From positions 186,001 through 250,000 of the forward strand of contig NZ_NSDJ01000001.1 in assembly GCF_003610915.1 (NCBI RefSeq): a stretch of 64,000 bases of DNA. The letters run 5' to 3'. The position numbers were made by a program, and so were the translations under genes. Below are positions 33,862 through 45,546 of this stretch, piece by piece. The DNA comes from Rahnella variigena. Its GTDB lineage: Bacteria; Pseudomonadota; Gammaproteobacteria; Enterobacterales; Enterobacteriaceae. Under the pieces are notes generated by a model. The model searched no databases. It was not told where the DNA came from and was given only the letters and a program-made list of their open reading frames with translations. Each line of letters starts with the position of its first letter. The first letter of the stretch is position 1.

Positions 33862-35600
33862 AATTCCGGACCCAAGCCGATGTAAAACTGCAATCCATGC
33901 TCATCTTTGTCGCCGACAGGTGCGGCAACATCTAATTTCACCGGGCCTATCGGTGAAGCCCAGCGCACACCCACCCCCGCGCCGGTTTTGAAATCGTTTT
34001 GTGTGATGTCGTTAACTGCTTCGCCGGAATCGACAAACACCGCGCCCCACCATTTTCCGGTCACGTTGTATTGGTACTCCACCGAACCGGTACCCAGATA
34101 GGACGCACCGGTCAGCTTGCCTTCATCATCACGCGGGGAAATGGATTTATATTTGTAGCCGCGAATACTGCGGTCACCCCCGGCGAAGAAACGCAGGGAT
34201 GGCGGCACGCGCTCGAAGTCATTGGTTTCAATCCAGCCGAGATTGCCGCGAAACACAAAGCGGTGTTTATCCGCCAGCGTGCGGATCCAAACGTTTTGCG
34301 CCTGAATCACGGCGAAATCGACGTCAGATCCCCACGTGGTATCAGACACATCGAGAGAATAACGCTGGGAATCGCCCCAGGTCGGCATCAGGCCGCCGCG
34401 CTGACGCGTACGGTTGAGGCTCACACCCGGATAAATCAGCATAGTCGTGTTGGTCACGCTACCCTGCGTAAAGTGGTCAAGGCTCCAGCGCAGGTTCACT
34501 GCATGCTGCCAGCCGCTTGAGAGATCCCAATAACGCGCCAGATTGACGGTGGTGGAATCCGAGTTGGTATCGTTGAGATCTTCGCGTTTGAAGCCACCCT
34601 GCACCAGGTAATATTGCTCCAGCGGCGATTTAAGCAGCGGAATTTTATAACTAAGATCTAAAGACTGCTCAGGGCCAGACAGTGTGGTGGAGGTTTCAAA
34701 ACTCTGACCGCGATCGTTAACCCATGGTTTTTTCCAGTTGGCCGTTACGCGCGGGCCAATATCCGTCGAATAACCGACACCGGTTTCGATGGTATTTTCG
34801 GTACGCGGCGACACCACCGCATTGAGCGGCAAGGTTTTTGTGGCTTTGGCATCAGTAAAATCTGGAGACACGACCACAGAGTTAAACCAGCCGGTTGCGG
34901 ACAGGCGGCGGTTAAGCTCAGCCAGTTGCGCCGTGGTGTAATAATCACCCTTATGGAATGGCACCAGATTTTGCAGATACTCGTCGCGGATCTGTGATCC
35001 CTGATAATGAACGTCGCCGAAGCGGTAACGCTCGCCGCTGTCGAACTGAATATCCCAGAACGCTTTATGTTCATCTTCAATCACGCCGAGCTGGCTCTTG
35101 CGCATGTTGGCATCAAAATAGCCTTTACGCAGCGCAATCCCGGTCAGCGAGCTTTTAAAATTGTCGTAAGTCCCGTGGTTTAAAATCGTCCCGACCGCAG
35201 GCACATCACGCTTTTTAAGCTGTTCGAATTCATTATCTTTATCCGCCTGCCCTTCAATCACCACGCTGGTACCGGCGATTTTCACCGGTGTTCCCGGCGT
35301 GACTTTGGCAATCAGAACCGGACGCCCCGGCGGGGGTGTCTCGCGATAATCAAAATCGATCGTCGGGGAATAATAGCCCAGCGGCCGTAATCCCTGCTGG
35401 ATCGCCGCACTGACACGCGCGCGGAACCGGCCATTAGCGCCGACTTCATCGCTTTGAATAGAAGATAAACGAACGCGGACGTTCTTTTCCAAATCGCCAT
35501 CCAGGCCTTCCAGCTGCAAACGCACCTTCGCTGCCATGGAAAGTGAGGGGGCCAGCAGTACCAATAACAAACCCAGTTCACGATATCGTGGCACACGCAC
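33858..35600 (-). CDS. tamA: Translocation and assembly module subunit TamA
   Basis: TamA is an Omp85-family outer-membrane protein of 580 residues (E. coli 577). A signal peptide (about 1-23, cleavage near SMA-AK) is followed by three POTRA domains (about 24-265) and a 16-strand barrel. The barrel contains the L6 motif segment GGDRSIRGY of the superfamily, and the last residues [11 protein letters not shown] form the closing strand. First gene of tamA-tamB-ytfP, divergent from msrA. Confidence 0.97.
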   Translation of the reverse strand: MRVPRYRELGLLLVLLAPSLSMAAKVRLQLEGLDGDLEKNVRVRLSSIQSDEVGANGRFRARVSAAIQQGLRPLGYYSPTIDFDYRETPPPGRPVLIAKVTPGTPVKIAGTSVVIEGQADKDNEFEQLKKRDVPAVGTILNHGTYDNFKSSLTGIALRKGYFDANMRKSQLGVIEDEHKAFWDIQFDSGERYRFGDVHYQGSQIRDEYLQNLVPFHKGDYYTTAQLAELNRRLSATGWFNSVVVSPDFTDAKATKTLPLNAVVSPRTENTIETGVGYSTDIGPRVTANWKKPWVNDRGQSFETSTTLSGPEQSLDLSYKIPLLKSPLEQYYLVQGGFKREDLNDTNSDSTTVNLARYWDLSSGWQHAVNLRWSLDHFTQGSVTNTTMLIYPGVSLNRTRQRGGLMPTWGDSQRYSLDVSDTTWGSDVDFAVIQAQNVWIRTLADKHRFVFRGNLGWIETNDFERVPPSLRFFAGGDRSIRGYKYKSISPRDDEGKLTGASYLGTGSVEYQYNVTGKWWGAVFVDSGEAVNDITQNDFKTGAGVGVRWASPIGPVKLDVAAPVGDKDEHGLQFYIGLGPEL

Positions 35601-35832
35601 TCCTGCTAATTTTACTGTCCTGTTAAAATATCAGATGCCCGCCGGAGAATATCTGCTCGTCTTTGGCAGATTCATCTTCAGAAGCTCAGATGAAAGCAGT
35701 TTAGTGCTAATCCCCTGAAAATGTTCAACGACGAAGCAACGTTCCCCATATTGTGTGCAAAGACGCAATCAGATACAACTAACACTGGCCTGTTGGTCAT
35801 GGTTATTCTTAAGGCCACTTTGTTACAAACCT

Positions 35833-35850
35833 TGTTCATTTAAGCAACAA
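35833..35850 (+). repeat. 18-base repeat, copy upstream of msrA
   Basis: TGTTCATTTAAGCAACAA ends three bases before the msrA Shine-Dalgarno. An identical copy lies at 36660-36677 upstream of ytfL. The sequence is itself an imperfect palindrome (TTGTT/AACAA ends). Confidence 0.8.
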
Positions 35851-35862
35851 CTGGAGTTTTCC

Positions 35863-36501
35863 GTGGTGCAACTTTCCGATAAAACGCAGCCTGTCACGCA
35901 GGCAGACGCGTTACCTGGCCGTACAACCCCGATGCCAGTGGCAACTATTCATGCAGTAAATGAACATTCAATGACGCATGTTCCTGACAACATGGAAGTC
36001 GCGATTTTTGCGATGGGCTGCTTCTGGGGCGTAGAGCGTTTGTTCTGGCAACAGGAAGGGGTTTACAGCACAGCAGCCGGTTACAGCGGCGGTTTCACCC
36101 CTAATCCGACCTACCGCGAAGTGTGTACCGGCCAGACCGGTCATGCGGAAGTGGTGCGCGTGGTGTTTGATCCGGCGGTGATCAGTTATGCGAAGCTGTT
36201 GCAGATTTTTTGGGAAAACCACGATCCGGCTCAGGGCATGCGCCAGGGCGGGGATATCGGCACGCAATATCGCTCAGGATTGTACGTACTGAGCGCAGAG
36301 CAGCAAGATCAGGCGCTGGCCAGTCTGGCGAGTTTCCAGCAGGCGATGGACGAAGCGAACGATAAGCGCACCATCACCACGGAAATCACCGAAGCCCTGC
36401 CGTTCTATTATGCTGAAGACGAACATCAGCAATACCTGTTTAAAAATCCGGAAGGTTACTGCGGATTAGGCGGGATTGGCGTCTGTCTGCCACCTCAATA
36501 A
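35863..36501 (+). CDS. msrA: Peptide methionine-S-sulfoxide reductase MsrA
   Basis: MsrA reduces the S-epimer of methionine sulfoxide in oxidised proteins. I choose the GTG start because it gives 212 residues as in E. coli and has CTGGAG six bases upstream; the frame remains open 36 codons further, through the promoter. Catalytic Cys53 lies in GCFWG, and two recycling cysteines (Cys200 and Cys208) lie in [11 protein letters not shown] at the C-terminus. TGHAEVV is the conserved acid region. Divergent from tamA. Confidence 0.96.
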   Translation: MVQLSDKTQPVTQADALPGRTTPMPVATIHAVNEHSMTHVPDNMEVAIFAMGCFWGVERLFWQQEGVYSTAAGYSGGFTPNPTYREVCTGQTGHAEVVRVVFDPAVISYAKLLQIFWENHDPAQGMRQGGDIGTQYRSGLYVLSAEQQDQALASLASFQQAMDEANDKRTITTEITEALPFYYAEDEHQQYLFKNPEGYCGLGGIGVCLPPQ

Positions 36502-36550
36502 TGCGGGATTTTTAAGCGCTGGCGGCGGTCTCAGTGCTGCTGCTATACTA

Positions 36551-36568
36551 TGCGGGTCACAAATGTGA
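36551..36568 (+). terminator. Probable terminator after msrA
   Basis: A perfect eight-base-pair stem GGGTCACA/TGTGACCC with a two-base loop, followed by TTTAAAACTATTTT. The T run is interrupted, so efficiency may be moderate. Confidence 0.6.
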
Positions 36569-36659
36569 CCCTTTAAAACTATTTTCTGGCAATTATCTTT
36601 GTTTTTCATCCTTACGCTTTTTTCTTCTGAACAGCTTTTTAGTCGTTCTAATAAAATGA

Positions 36660-36677
36660 TGTTCATTTAAGCAACAA
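36660..36677 (+). repeat. 18-base repeat, copy upstream of ytfL
   Basis: Exact second copy of TGTTCATTTAAGCAACAA, 53 bases before the ytfL start. Together the copies bracket msrA in direct orientation. Confidence 0.8.
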
Positions 36678-36730
36678 AAATAATGAGTGCCTTTCCCTGC
36701 CGGTTCAGCCCGGTGTTAAACGGATAGATT

Positions 36731-38083
36731 ATGTTAAACAGTATTTTACTGATTCTTCTACTTATCGCGATCAGTGCCTTTTTCTCGCTGTCTGAGATAT
36801 CGCTGGCCGCTTCCCGCAAAATAAAGCTTAAACAGTTGGCAGACGAAGGAAACGTCAATGCCTCCCGCGTAATGAAATTACAGGAAACGCCTGGCCTGTT
36901 CTTTACCGTGGTGCAGATTGGCCTGAATGCCGTCGCCATCCTCGGGGGTATCGTAGGTGATGCCGCATTCTCCCCTGCGTTCCAGACGTTCTTTATTCGC
37001 TTTATGTCGCCTGAAATGGCGGATCAAGTCAGCTTTATCTGTTCCTTCGTTCTGGTCACCAGCCTGTTCATTCTGTTTGCTGACCTCACACCGAAGCGCA
37101 TCGGTATGATTTCACCTGAGACGGTTGCCGTTCGTATAGTCAACCCGATGCGTTTCTGCCTGATGATTTGCCGCCCGATGGTGTGGTTCTTCAACGGTAT
37201 GGCGAACATGATTTTCCGCCTGTTTAAACTGCCGATGGTGCGTAATGACGACATTACGTCTGACGACATCTACGCCGTGTTTGAAGCCGGCGCTCTGGCG
37301 GGTGTACTGCGTAAGCAGGAACATGAACTGATTGAAAACGTATTCGAACTCGAATCGCGTACCGTCCCTTCTTCGATGACCTCGCGTGAAAGCGTGATTT
37401 ATTTTGATCTGCGGGAAAGCGAAGAAAGTATCAAAGAGAAAATCGCCACCCATCCGCATTCGAAATTCCTGGTGTGTGACGGTCATATTGATCAGGTGGT
37501 CGGGTATGTCGATTCCAAAGACTTACTGAACCGCGTGCTGGGCAATCAGAGTTTAATGCTGAGCAGCGGCGTGCAAATCCGCAACGCGCTGATCGTGCCG
37601 GATACGCTGACGCTTTCTGAAGCGCTGGAAAGCTTCAAAGCCGCTGGCGAAGACTTTGCCGTTATCCTGAACGAATATGCGCTGGTGGTCGGTATTATCA
37701 CGCTCAATGACGTGATGACGACGCTGATGGGCGACCTGGTCGGTCAGGGTATGGAAGAACAGATTGTGGCCCGTGACGAGCATTCCTGGCTGATTGAAGG
37801 CGGTACACCCATCGAAGACGTGATGCGTGTGCTGCATATCGAAGAATTCCCGCAGTCCGGCAACTACGAAACCATCGGCGGCTTTATGATGTTTATGTTG
37901 CGTAAAATCCCGAAACGTACGGACTTCGTGAAATTCTCCGGCTACAAATTTGAAGTGGTGGATATCGACAGCTATAAGATTGATCAGCTACTGGTCACGC
38001 GAATTGTCGATCAGCCTGCGACACCGCTGCTGCCTAAAACGCCGCAGGAAATTAAAGATGAGCAGAAGGCTCAGGCTCAGTAA
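36731..38083 (+). CDS. ytfL: CNNM/CBS-domain membrane protein YtfL (PaeA)
   Basis: A 450-residue inner-membrane protein of the CorC/CNNM family. The N-terminal DUF21 domain has about four membrane segments (first about 3-22) with SLSEISLAASRKIKLK and NAVAILGGIVGDAAF; two CBS domains (about 205-330) and a C-terminal CorC/HlyC domain (GGFMMFMLRKIPKRTD) follow. The Salmonella homologue PaeA lowers cytoplasmic polyamine in stationary phase. It has its own spacer and a strong terminator, so is likely monocistronic. Confidence 0.95.
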   Translation: MLNSILLILLLIAISAFFSLSEISLAASRKIKLKQLADEGNVNASRVMKLQETPGLFFTVVQIGLNAVAILGGIVGDAAFSPAFQTFFIRFMSPEMADQVSFICSFVLVTSLFILFADLTPKRIGMISPETVAVRIVNPMRFCLMICRPMVWFFNGMANMIFRLFKLPMVRNDDITSDDIYAVFEAGALAGVLRKQEHELIENVFELESRTVPSSMTSRESVIYFDLRESEESIKEKIATHPHSKFLVCDGHIDQVVGYVDSKDLLNRVLGNQSLMLSSGVQIRNALIVPDTLTLSEALESFKAAGEDFAVILNEYALVVGIITLNDVMTTLMGDLVGQGMEEQIVARDEHSWLIEGGTPIEDVMRVLHIEEFPQSGNYETIGGFMMFMLRKIPKRTDFVKFSGYKFEVVDIDSYKIDQLLVTRIVDQPATPLLPKTPQEIKDEQKAQAQ

Positions 38084-38138
38084 TCGGCCCCCTCGGTAAA
38101 CAGACCTTCAGTAAAAAGTTCCGGATTCTGAAAACACT

Positions 38139-38164
38139 AACGGCCCCATCGGGGCCGTTTTTTT
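38139..38164 (+). terminator. Intrinsic terminator after ytfL
   Basis: AACGGCCCC/GGGGCCGTT stem with an ATC loop followed by T. It lies between convergent ytfL and ytfK. Confidence 0.94.
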
Positions 38165-38203
38165 GCGCAAGCTGCAAAGTGGCAGCGACAACGCGCGGGG
38201 CGT

Positions 38204-38410
38204 TTAACCCATTTCTGCCTGTAAATGCGTAACCTGCCGGTTAACTTCAGACATCACGCTAAAGTGGCGCTTATCGCGTACCTTTGGCAACAGGATCTTG
38301 CCTTGGTCGAATTCGAATGCGCCGACGTCCTTGATATACAAACGTCCACGAAACAGTGTCTTAACGTACTTTGCGACTTTCATCGGATTGTAACGCTGGA
38401 AGATTCTCAT
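38204..38410 (-). CDS. ytfK: Stringent-response modulator YtfK
   Basis: A 68-residue DUF1107 protein almost identical to E. coli YtfK: FQRYNP at 4-9, [16 protein letters not shown], and SEVNRQV near the C-terminus. In E. coli YtfK binds SpoT and shifts it to (p)ppGpp synthesis under phosphate or fatty-acid starvation. Divergent from ytfJ. Confidence 0.95.
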   Translation of the reverse strand: MRIFQRYNPMKVAKYVKTLFRGRLYIKDVGAFEFDQGKILLPKVRDKRHFSVMSEVNRQVTHLQAEMG

Positions 38411-38719
38411 TTTTCTCTTTTACTCCGTTAAATCACTGCATGTACCGGCCACGTCGCAAGGCGACAGATACCGGGACCAAAAAGTGTAGTGCAGTGAAGA
38501 GACTTATAACATAGCAGGGCAGTCAGGTATTGCCAGTGGATTTAACTGCTTTTACATTGCTTTTCAGTATTGTCTTAAGTCTTGACGTTCTGCAGCAGTA
38601 TAACCCTGCTTTATGTGGCAATTTTGTAACCAGCAACACAATTTTAACATCTCAACAGGACAGACCACTTCAGCGATCCTATGATTGGCTGAACCGTTCA
38701 TTTGTGCCCCGGAGAATCT
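38411..38719. other. Divergent spacer between ytfK and ytfJ
   Basis: A 309-base spacer with no gene I can support. E. coli ytfK is under PhoB and CRP control, but I do not see a convincing Pho box or CRP palindrome here. Confidence 0.4.
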
Positions 38720-39277
38720 ATGCTTTTAAGAAGTCTTTTTGTGATCACTTTTGTGACATTTTCGTTTTTCGCTTCCGCCCACAATTTTACTGTCGGCCAG
38801 CGCCTGGCTCCGGTTGGCGTAGACGACAAAGGCGAACTGAATGACGTTAATGACACCTTCAGTTACAACAAATGGAACAGCGCGAAGCTGCCGGGAAAAG
38901 TGCGTATCGTGCAGCACATGGCGGGCAGAAGCAGCGCCAAGGCGTTGAACGAACCGCTGATCACCGCCATCAGAGCCGCAAATTTGCCGCATGACCGTTA
39001 TCAGACGACCACCATCGTTAATACCGACGACGCCATTATCGGCACCGGCATGTTTGTGCGTAAAAGCATTGAAAGCGGCAAACGTGAATTCCCGTGGTCG
39101 CAGATAATTATCGACAGCAACGGCACGGTAAAAAAGGCCTGGGAACTGCAACCGGAAAGTTCAGCGGTGGTGGTGCTGGATAAAAACGGGGTAATTAAAT
39201 TCGCCAAAGATGGCCAGTTGTCACCGCAGGAAGTTCAGCAGGTGATTACGCTGGTAGATAAGCTGGTCAAAGAATAA
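38720..39277 (+). CDS. ytfJ: Periplasmic thioredoxin-like protein YtfJ
   Basis: A 185-residue secreted protein. Signal peptide about 1-20 (LLRSLFVITFVTFSFFASA, cleaved before HNFTVGQ). The body resembles a thioredoxin fold (LPGKVRIVQHMAGRSSAKALN, AVVVLDKNGVIKFAKDGQLS) but lacks a CxxC motif, so it cannot be a normal redox thioredoxin. I start at the Met preceded by GGAG. Function unknown. Convergent with cysQ. Confidence 0.92.
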   Translation: MLLRSLFVITFVTFSFFASAHNFTVGQRLAPVGVDDKGELNDVNDTFSYNKWNSAKLPGKVRIVQHMAGRSSAKALNEPLITAIRAANLPHDRYQTTTIVNTDDAIIGTGMFVRKSIESGKREFPWSQIIIDSNGTVKKAWELQPESSAVVVLDKNGVIKFAKDGQLSPQEVQQVITLVDKLVKE

Positions 39278-39284
39278 AACGCGA

Positions 39285-39309
39285 AAACCCCGGTCGCAAA
39301 ACCGGGGGA
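39285..39309 (-). terminator. Weak terminator after cysQ
   Basis: CCCCGGT/ACCGGGG hairpin followed on the minus strand by TTTTCGCGTTTT. It lies between convergent ytfJ and cysQ. Confidence 0.6.
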
Positions 39310-39314
39310 TGACA

Positions 39315-40061
39315 TCAGAATAAAGAGACCCGGAAGCCCGGATTGAGGAAGGATTCACGCGGGGTGTAGGTCAGCGTCTGACCTTTCCAGTCATGCACCT
39401 GTGCGCCGGCGGCCAGCGCAACCGCGTGCCCTGCTCCGGTATCCCAGATGTTGGTTGGCCCGAAGCGCGGATAAAGTTGCGCCGCGCCTTCTGCGACCAG
39501 ACAGAATTTCAGCGATGAACCAATCGCTACCGTCTGATGCTCGCCCAGCTGTGCGAGGTAATCCTGCAATTCAGGGTCATTGCTGAAATGCGAACGGCTG
39601 ACCACTACCAGCGGCGGATACGCTTCTTTCACTTCAATCTGCTGACGCGCGCCCTGCTCTTCCTTCCAGGCTTTGCCTTCTGCCGCGCTGTACATCACTT
39701 TGGTCACCGGCACGTACACCACGCCCAGCACCGGAACACCGTCTTCGATCAGCGCGATATTTACCGTGAATTCACCATTACGCTTGAGGAATTCTTTGGT
39801 GCCATCCAGCGGATCGACCAGCCAGTAACGCGTCCAGTTCTGGCGTTCGCTCCAGCTTTGCGGATCTTCTTCCGACAGTATCGGCGTTTGTGGATCCAGT
39901 GCTTTCAGACCTGCTTTAATCACGTTATGTGCCGCGATATCGGCGGCGGTCACCGGCGAGTCATCCTGTTTATGACGCGCATCCAGCGGCTGTTCGCCAT
40001 CGTATACAGCCATGATCGCATCGCCTGCGTCGCGCGCTAACTGACAAATTTGCTCTAACAT
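39315..40061 (-). CDS. cysQ: 3'(2'),5'-bisphosphate nucleotidase CysQ
   Basis: CysQ removes the 3'-phosphate of PAP, a by-product of sulfate assimilation. The 248-residue protein is an inositol-monophosphatase-fold phosphatase: SEEDP (63-67), the lithium-sensitive motif DPLDGTKEF (83-91), and the C-terminal WDTGAGHAV. The neighbouring cpdB product also hydrolyses 3'-nucleotides, as in E. coli where the genes are adjacent. Confidence 0.97.
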   Translation of the reverse strand: MLEQICQLARDAGDAIMAVYDGEQPLDARHKQDDSPVTAADIAAHNVIKAGLKALDPQTPILSEEDPQSWSERQNWTRYWLVDPLDGTKEFLKRNGEFTVNIALIEDGVPVLGVVYVPVTKVMYSAAEGKAWKEEQGARQQIEVKEAYPPLVVVSRSHFSNDPELQDYLAQLGEHQTVAIGSSLKFCLVAEGAAQLYPRFGPTNIWDTGAGHAVALAAGAQVHDWKGQTLTYTPRESFLNPGFRVSLF

Positions 40062-40260
40062 CTTTTACCTCAGTGCTTTGATTCTCATTCCTCAAGCCTA
40101 GTTTTTTTTGCCGCGAATAGCCATCCCGTCATGTTAACGCGTCATAAAGCCGTTACATCTCACATTTATTTATGACAACTGATTACATTCTCAGCAAATT
40201 TTGAGATACATATCCGGTTTTTCTTTTCCGGGCATCATCCCTTTCTCTGGAGGCAAGGCA

Positions 40261-42210
40261 ATGAATAAGCGTCATCTGACGTTATCCCTGCTGGCGACAC
40301 TGACGGCGGCATCCGTTCAGGCGTCACAGGTGGATCTGCGCATCATGGAAACCACGGATCTTCACAGCAACATGATGGACTTCGATTACTACAAAGATAA
40401 ACCGACCGATAAATTCGGTCTGGTGCGCACCGCCAGCCTGATCCACGCGGCGCGTAACGAAGTCACCAACTCAGTGTTAGTCGATAACGGCGACATCATT
40501 CAGGGCAGCCCGCTGGGCGATTACATGGCGGCGAAAGGCCTGAAGCAGGGCGACGTTCATCCGGTGTATCTGGCGATGAATACGCTGAATTATGCGGTCG
40601 GTAACCTGGGCAATCACGAATTTAACTACGGCCTGGATTACCTGAAAAAAGCACTGGCCGGGGCGAAATTCCCTTACGTGAACGCCAACGTGATTGATGA
40701 TAAAACCGGGAAGCCGCTGTTCACGCCGTTCCTGATCACCGATAACGCAGTCAAAGACCGCGACGGTAAAACCCATAATCTGCGCATCGGCTATATCGGT
40801 TTTGTGCCGCCGCAAATCATGGTCTGGGACAAAGCCAATTTGCAGGGCAAAGTGACCGTCGCGGATATCACCGAGACGGCTAAAAAGTGGATACCGGAAA
40901 TGCGCAAACAAGGCGCCGACATTATTGTCGCCATTCCGCACTCCGGCCTGTCGGGCGATCCGTACAAAACCATGGCGGAAAACTCGGTCTATTACCTGAG
41001 CCAGGTAAAAGGCATCGACGCCATTATGTTCGGCCATGCCCACGCCGTTTTCCCGAGTGAGGAATTCGCCAGTATCAAAGGGGCGGACATCAAACAAGGT
41101 ACGCTGAATGGCGTCCCTGCCGTGATGCCGGGCATGTGGGGCGACCATCTGGGCGTCGTCGATATGGTGCTCAGTAACGACGATGGGCACTGGAAAGTCG
41201 AGACAGCCAAAGCCGAAGCGCGCCCGATTTACGACAAAGAGCAGAAGAAATCACTGGCGGCGGAAGATCAGGATTTAGTCAAGGTTCTGGCGCCGTCACA
41301 TGACGCCACTCGCGAGTTTGTCAGTAAGCCGATCGGTAAATCTAACGACAACATGTACAGCTATCTGGCACTGGTTCAGGATGACCCGACGGTGCAAATC
41401 GTCAATAACGCCCAGAAAGCCTATACCGAGCATTTCATTCAGGGTGATCCGGATTTAGCCGATTTGCCGGTGCTTTCTGCGGCCGCGCCGTTTAAAGTCG
41501 GCGGTCGTAAAAACGATCCGGCCAGCTTTGTGGAAGTAGAAAAAGGCGAACTGACTTTCCGTAACGCGGCGGATTTATATCTGTATCCGAATACGCTGGT
41601 GGTGATGAAAGTCACCGGTCAGGAAGTCAAAGACTGGCTGGAATGCTCCGCCGGCCAGTTTAATCAGATTGACGTTAACAGCACCAAACCGCAGTCACTG
41701 ATTAACTGGGATGGTTTCCGTACTTATAATTTTGACGTCATCGACGGCGTGAATTATCAGATTGATGTCAGCCAGCCTGCGAAATTCGACGGTGAATGTA
41801 CGCTGATTAATAAAGATGCGGAACGCATCAAAAACCTGACCTACAACGGTAAGCCGATTGACCTGAAAGCGACCTTCCTGGTTGCCACGAATAACTACCG
41901 TGCGTACGGTGGAAAATTCGCGGGTACCGGCGATAAGCACATCGCCTTTGCTTCACCGGATGAAAACCGTTCCGTGGTCGCGGCCTATATCAGTGCCGAA
42001 ACGAAAAAAGCGGGTGCAGTCACGCCAACCGCTGATAACAACTGGAAGCTGGCACCGATTAAAGCATCACAGCCTCTGGACATTCGTTTCGAAACATCGC
42101 CTGGCGAGAAAGCGGCAAACTTCATCAAAACTCACGCCCAGTATCCGATGACGGCTAAAGGTCCGGACGCTGTGGGTTTCGAGATTTATCAGGTCGATTT
42201 ACAAAAATAA
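40261..42210 (+). CDS. cpdB: 2',3'-cyclic-nucleotide 2'-phosphodiesterase/3'-nucleotidase
   Basis: CpdB is a periplasmic bifunctional nucleotidase. The 649-residue precursor has a signal peptide (about 1-21, ending SVQAS). The metallophosphoesterase domain shows METTDLHSN (29-37), [15 protein letters not shown] and FGHAH; the C-terminal 5'-nucleotidase domain binds substrate. I start at [10 protein letters not shown]; the 20 in-frame codons upstream are untranslated leader. Divergent from cysQ. Confidence 0.97.
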   Translation: MNKRHLTLSLLATLTAASVQASQVDLRIMETTDLHSNMMDFDYYKDKPTDKFGLVRTASLIHAARNEVTNSVLVDNGDIIQGSPLGDYMAAKGLKQGDVHPVYLAMNTLNYAVGNLGNHEFNYGLDYLKKALAGAKFPYVNANVIDDKTGKPLFTPFLITDNAVKDRDGKTHNLRIGYIGFVPPQIMVWDKANLQGKVTVADITETAKKWIPEMRKQGADIIVAIPHSGLSGDPYKTMAENSVYYLSQVKGIDAIMFGHAHAVFPSEEFASIKGADIKQGTLNGVPAVMPGMWGDHLGVVDMVLSNDDGHWKVETAKAEARPIYDKEQKKSLAAEDQDLVKVLAPSHDATREFVSKPIGKSNDNMYSYLALVQDDPTVQIVNNAQKAYTEHFIQGDPDLADLPVLSAAAPFKVGGRKNDPASFVEVEKGELTFRNAADLYLYPNTLVVMKVTGQEVKDWLECSAGQFNQIDVNSTKPQSLINWDGFRTYNFDVIDGVNYQIDVSQPAKFDGECTLINKDAERIKNLTYNGKPIDLKATFLVATNNYRAYGGKFAGTGDKHIAFASPDENRSVVAAYISAETKKAGAVTPTADNNWKLAPIKASQPLDIRFETSPGEKAANFIKTHAQYPMTAKGPDAVGFEIYQVDLQK

Positions 42211-42229
42211 TCTGAGATTCATACGTAAA

Positions 42230-42251
42230 AAAGGGCGCATATGCGCCCTTT
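42230..42251. terminator. Bidirectional terminator between cpdB and fklB
   Basis: A perfect AAAGGGCGCAT/ATGCGCCCTTT palindrome between convergent genes, followed by CTTGTTT on the plus strand and by TTTACG on the minus strand. Confidence 0.85.
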
Positions 42252-42275
42252 CTTGTTTCTGTATTCTGAGAAGAA

Positions 42276-42896
42276 TTACAGAATTTCCAGCAGCTCAACT
42301 TCAAAGATAAGCGCGCTGTATGGAGGGATGGAAGCACCCGCACCACGTTCGCCGTAAGCCAGGTTATGAGGGATGTACAACTCCCATTTAGAACCGACTG
42401 GCATCAGGGTCAGTGCTTCGATCCAGCCTGCGATCACGCCGTTAACCGGGAATTCAGCCGGTTCGCCACGTTGAACTGAACTGTCGAACACAGTACCGTC
42501 GATCAGTTTACCGGTGTAGTGAACGCGTACACGGTCCTGACGGCCCGGGATGGTGCCTTCGCCCTGAGTGATAACAGAGAATTGCAGACCAGACTCGGTG
42601 CTGCTCACGCCTTCGCGCTGTGCATTTGCAGCCAGGAATTCCTGACCCTGAACAGCCAGAGCTTCCTGACGTTCACGACGGACAGCATCAGCACGTTCGT
42701 GGACTTCACGCAGTGCGCGGTGAACCACATCAACAGGAACGGCTGGCGTATTCCCTTCCAGCGCGTCGCGTAAGCCTGCCAGCAGTGCGTCAGGCTCTAA
42801 GCCCTGCAAACCTGATTCCTGCAACTGTTGACCGACCTGCAGGCCGATACCGTAACTTGCCTGCGCTTCTACGCTGTCAAATGAAGGGGTAGTCAT
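42276..42896 (-). CDS. fklB: FKBP-type peptidyl-prolyl isomerase FklB (FKBP22)
   Basis: FKBP22 catalyses proline isomerisation and acts as a chaperone. The 206 residues have an N-terminal helical dimerisation domain (about 1-95, rich in Glu/Gln/Arg) and a C-terminal FKBP domain with [23 protein letters not shown] and [16 protein letters not shown]. No signal peptide, so cytoplasmic. Divergent from ytfB, as in E. coli. Confidence 0.97.
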   Translation of the reverse strand: MTTPSFDSVEAQASYGIGLQVGQQLQESGLQGLEPDALLAGLRDALEGNTPAVPVDVVHRALREVHERADAVRRERQEALAVQGQEFLAANAQREGVSSTESGLQFSVITQGEGTIPGRQDRVRVHYTGKLIDGTVFDSSVQRGEPAEFPVNGVIAGWIEALTLMPVGSKWELYIPHNLAYGERGAGASIPPYSALIFEVELLEIL

Positions 42897-43151
42897 GAAA
42901 TTTCCTTAGCTCTTAAAAATGTCGAAGGCGCAGCATAGCAGCGCAAGGCTTTTGGGTAAAATCCTCTGTGAGGCAACATGACGGCAGGCGCAGTTCCTTT
43001 CCCTTTTCGGGAAATTTTTCGCATTTGACGCCATTTAGCACATCGTTTGGGTGATATTTGTGCTTTGTCCCTTTCCGCATCAAGCAGTTAAACAGCTATA
43101 CTAGGCAGCAACAGCCAGTAGAAATTGCGACAGTTAACAAGAGAGGTCGTC

Positions 43152-43862
43152 ATGGGCAGAATCCCGCCCAGGAGAAGGAAAGCCATCCGTATTTATCAAC
43201 CCATGTTGAGATCCTGGATTGCCATTATGAAAAGGCCATTGCGAGACACGTCAGCACAGAGCGAAAGTGAAAGCGACATTCAGGACAGCGTCACCGCTGA
43301 AACTGAAAAGCCGGCGGTCAGCCGGGGCAAAACACTGCTCAATAAAATCTGGCATCTGAGCGACGATTTCCACTGGATGTCGCCACTGCCTTATGCGCAT
43401 CGCCGCGGCATTATTCTTGCGGTACTGGTGATCCTTCTGGCACTGCTGTGGCCTTATACGCCTGAAAATACCTATGCGCCTGCGCAGCCGCAACAACCGA
43501 CCAGCATTCCGATGCAGGCTGATTTGCGTAACGATCAGGGTCGCACCACCCAGATGGCACAGCCGGATCCTGTTTCGCCGCAAAGTAATGACAACAGCGG
43601 CGCATGGCGCAGTTATCAGGTGCAATCCGGTCAGACGCTGGCGCAGTTATTCCGCGATAACAATATGGCGATCAATGATGTGTTCTCGATGGCAAGGGTT
43701 GAAGGCGCAGAAAAACCGCTGAGTACCCTGAAGACCGGGCAGGAAGTGAAAATTCAACGTGATGCGCAAGGGGTTGTCACTGCTTTGCAGGTGACGACAG
43801 ATCAGAATGTTACGGTGACATTTACCCGTCAGCCGGACGGCAGTTTCCAGCGCAGTAACTGA
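43152..43862 (+). CDS. ytfB: OapA/LysM-domain cell-division protein YtfB
   Basis: A 236-residue inner-membrane protein: basic N-terminus, one membrane span (about 86-101, after the conserved SPLPYAHRRGI), a Pro/Gln-rich periplasmic linker, and a C-terminal OapA/LysM-like domain (WRSYQVQSGQTLAQLFRDNN, ARVEGAEKPLSTLKTGQ). E. coli YtfB localises to the division septum and binds glycans. I start at MGRIPPRRRK because AGAGG lies five bases upstream; another Met 17 codons later would give a length closer to E. coli. Confidence 0.88.
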   Translation: MGRIPPRRRKAIRIYQPMLRSWIAIMKRPLRDTSAQSESESDIQDSVTAETEKPAVSRGKTLLNKIWHLSDDFHWMSPLPYAHRRGIILAVLVILLALLWPYTPENTYAPAQPQQPTSIPMQADLRNDQGRTTQMAQPDPVSPQSNDNSGAWRSYQVQSGQTLAQLFRDNNMAINDVFSMARVEGAEKPLSTLKTGQEVKIQRDAQGVVTALQVTTDQNVTVTFTRQPDGSFQRSN

Positions 43863-43911
43863 TCCCGATTTTCAGACGATACCTTTCCGCTTTCCCAAAC
43901 GCAGAAAAGCA

Positions 43912-43936
43912 AAACGCCGGCGCATGGCCGGCGTTT
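43912..43936. terminator. Bidirectional terminator between ytfB and rplI
   Basis: AAACGCCGGC/GCCGGCGTTT stem with a five-base loop. On the minus strand it is followed by TGCTTTTC, closing the rpsF operon. Confidence 0.88.
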
Positions 43937-43957
43937 CACAGGTTAACTTCAGCGCTA

Positions 43958-44422
<465 letters not shown>

Positions 44423-44448
44423 TCAAAGTCGTTAATAGACAGTGCCGA

Positions 44449-44998
<550 letters not shown>

Positions 44999-45003
44999 GG
45001 CAA

Positions 45004-45489
<486 letters not shown>

Positions 45490-45495
45490 CGCGCA

Positions 45496-45524
45496 ATTAT
45501 ATGTACAGCCTGTGGGAAACTCAA
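45496..45524 (-). promoter_or_regulatory. rpsF: Sigma-70 promoter of the rpsF operon
   Basis: On the minus strand TTGAGT (-35) and TATAAT (-10) are separated by exactly 17 bases, placing the start about 93 bases before rpsF. Confidence 0.8.
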
Positions 45525-45546
45525 GGAGAAAGGCAGATTAATTTCT

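Noticed and set aside
36551..36568. GGGTCACA/TGTGACCC considered as CRP site
   Set aside because: Half-sites are in the inverse order (TCACA then TGTGA) with the wrong spacing; position after msrA fits a terminator better.
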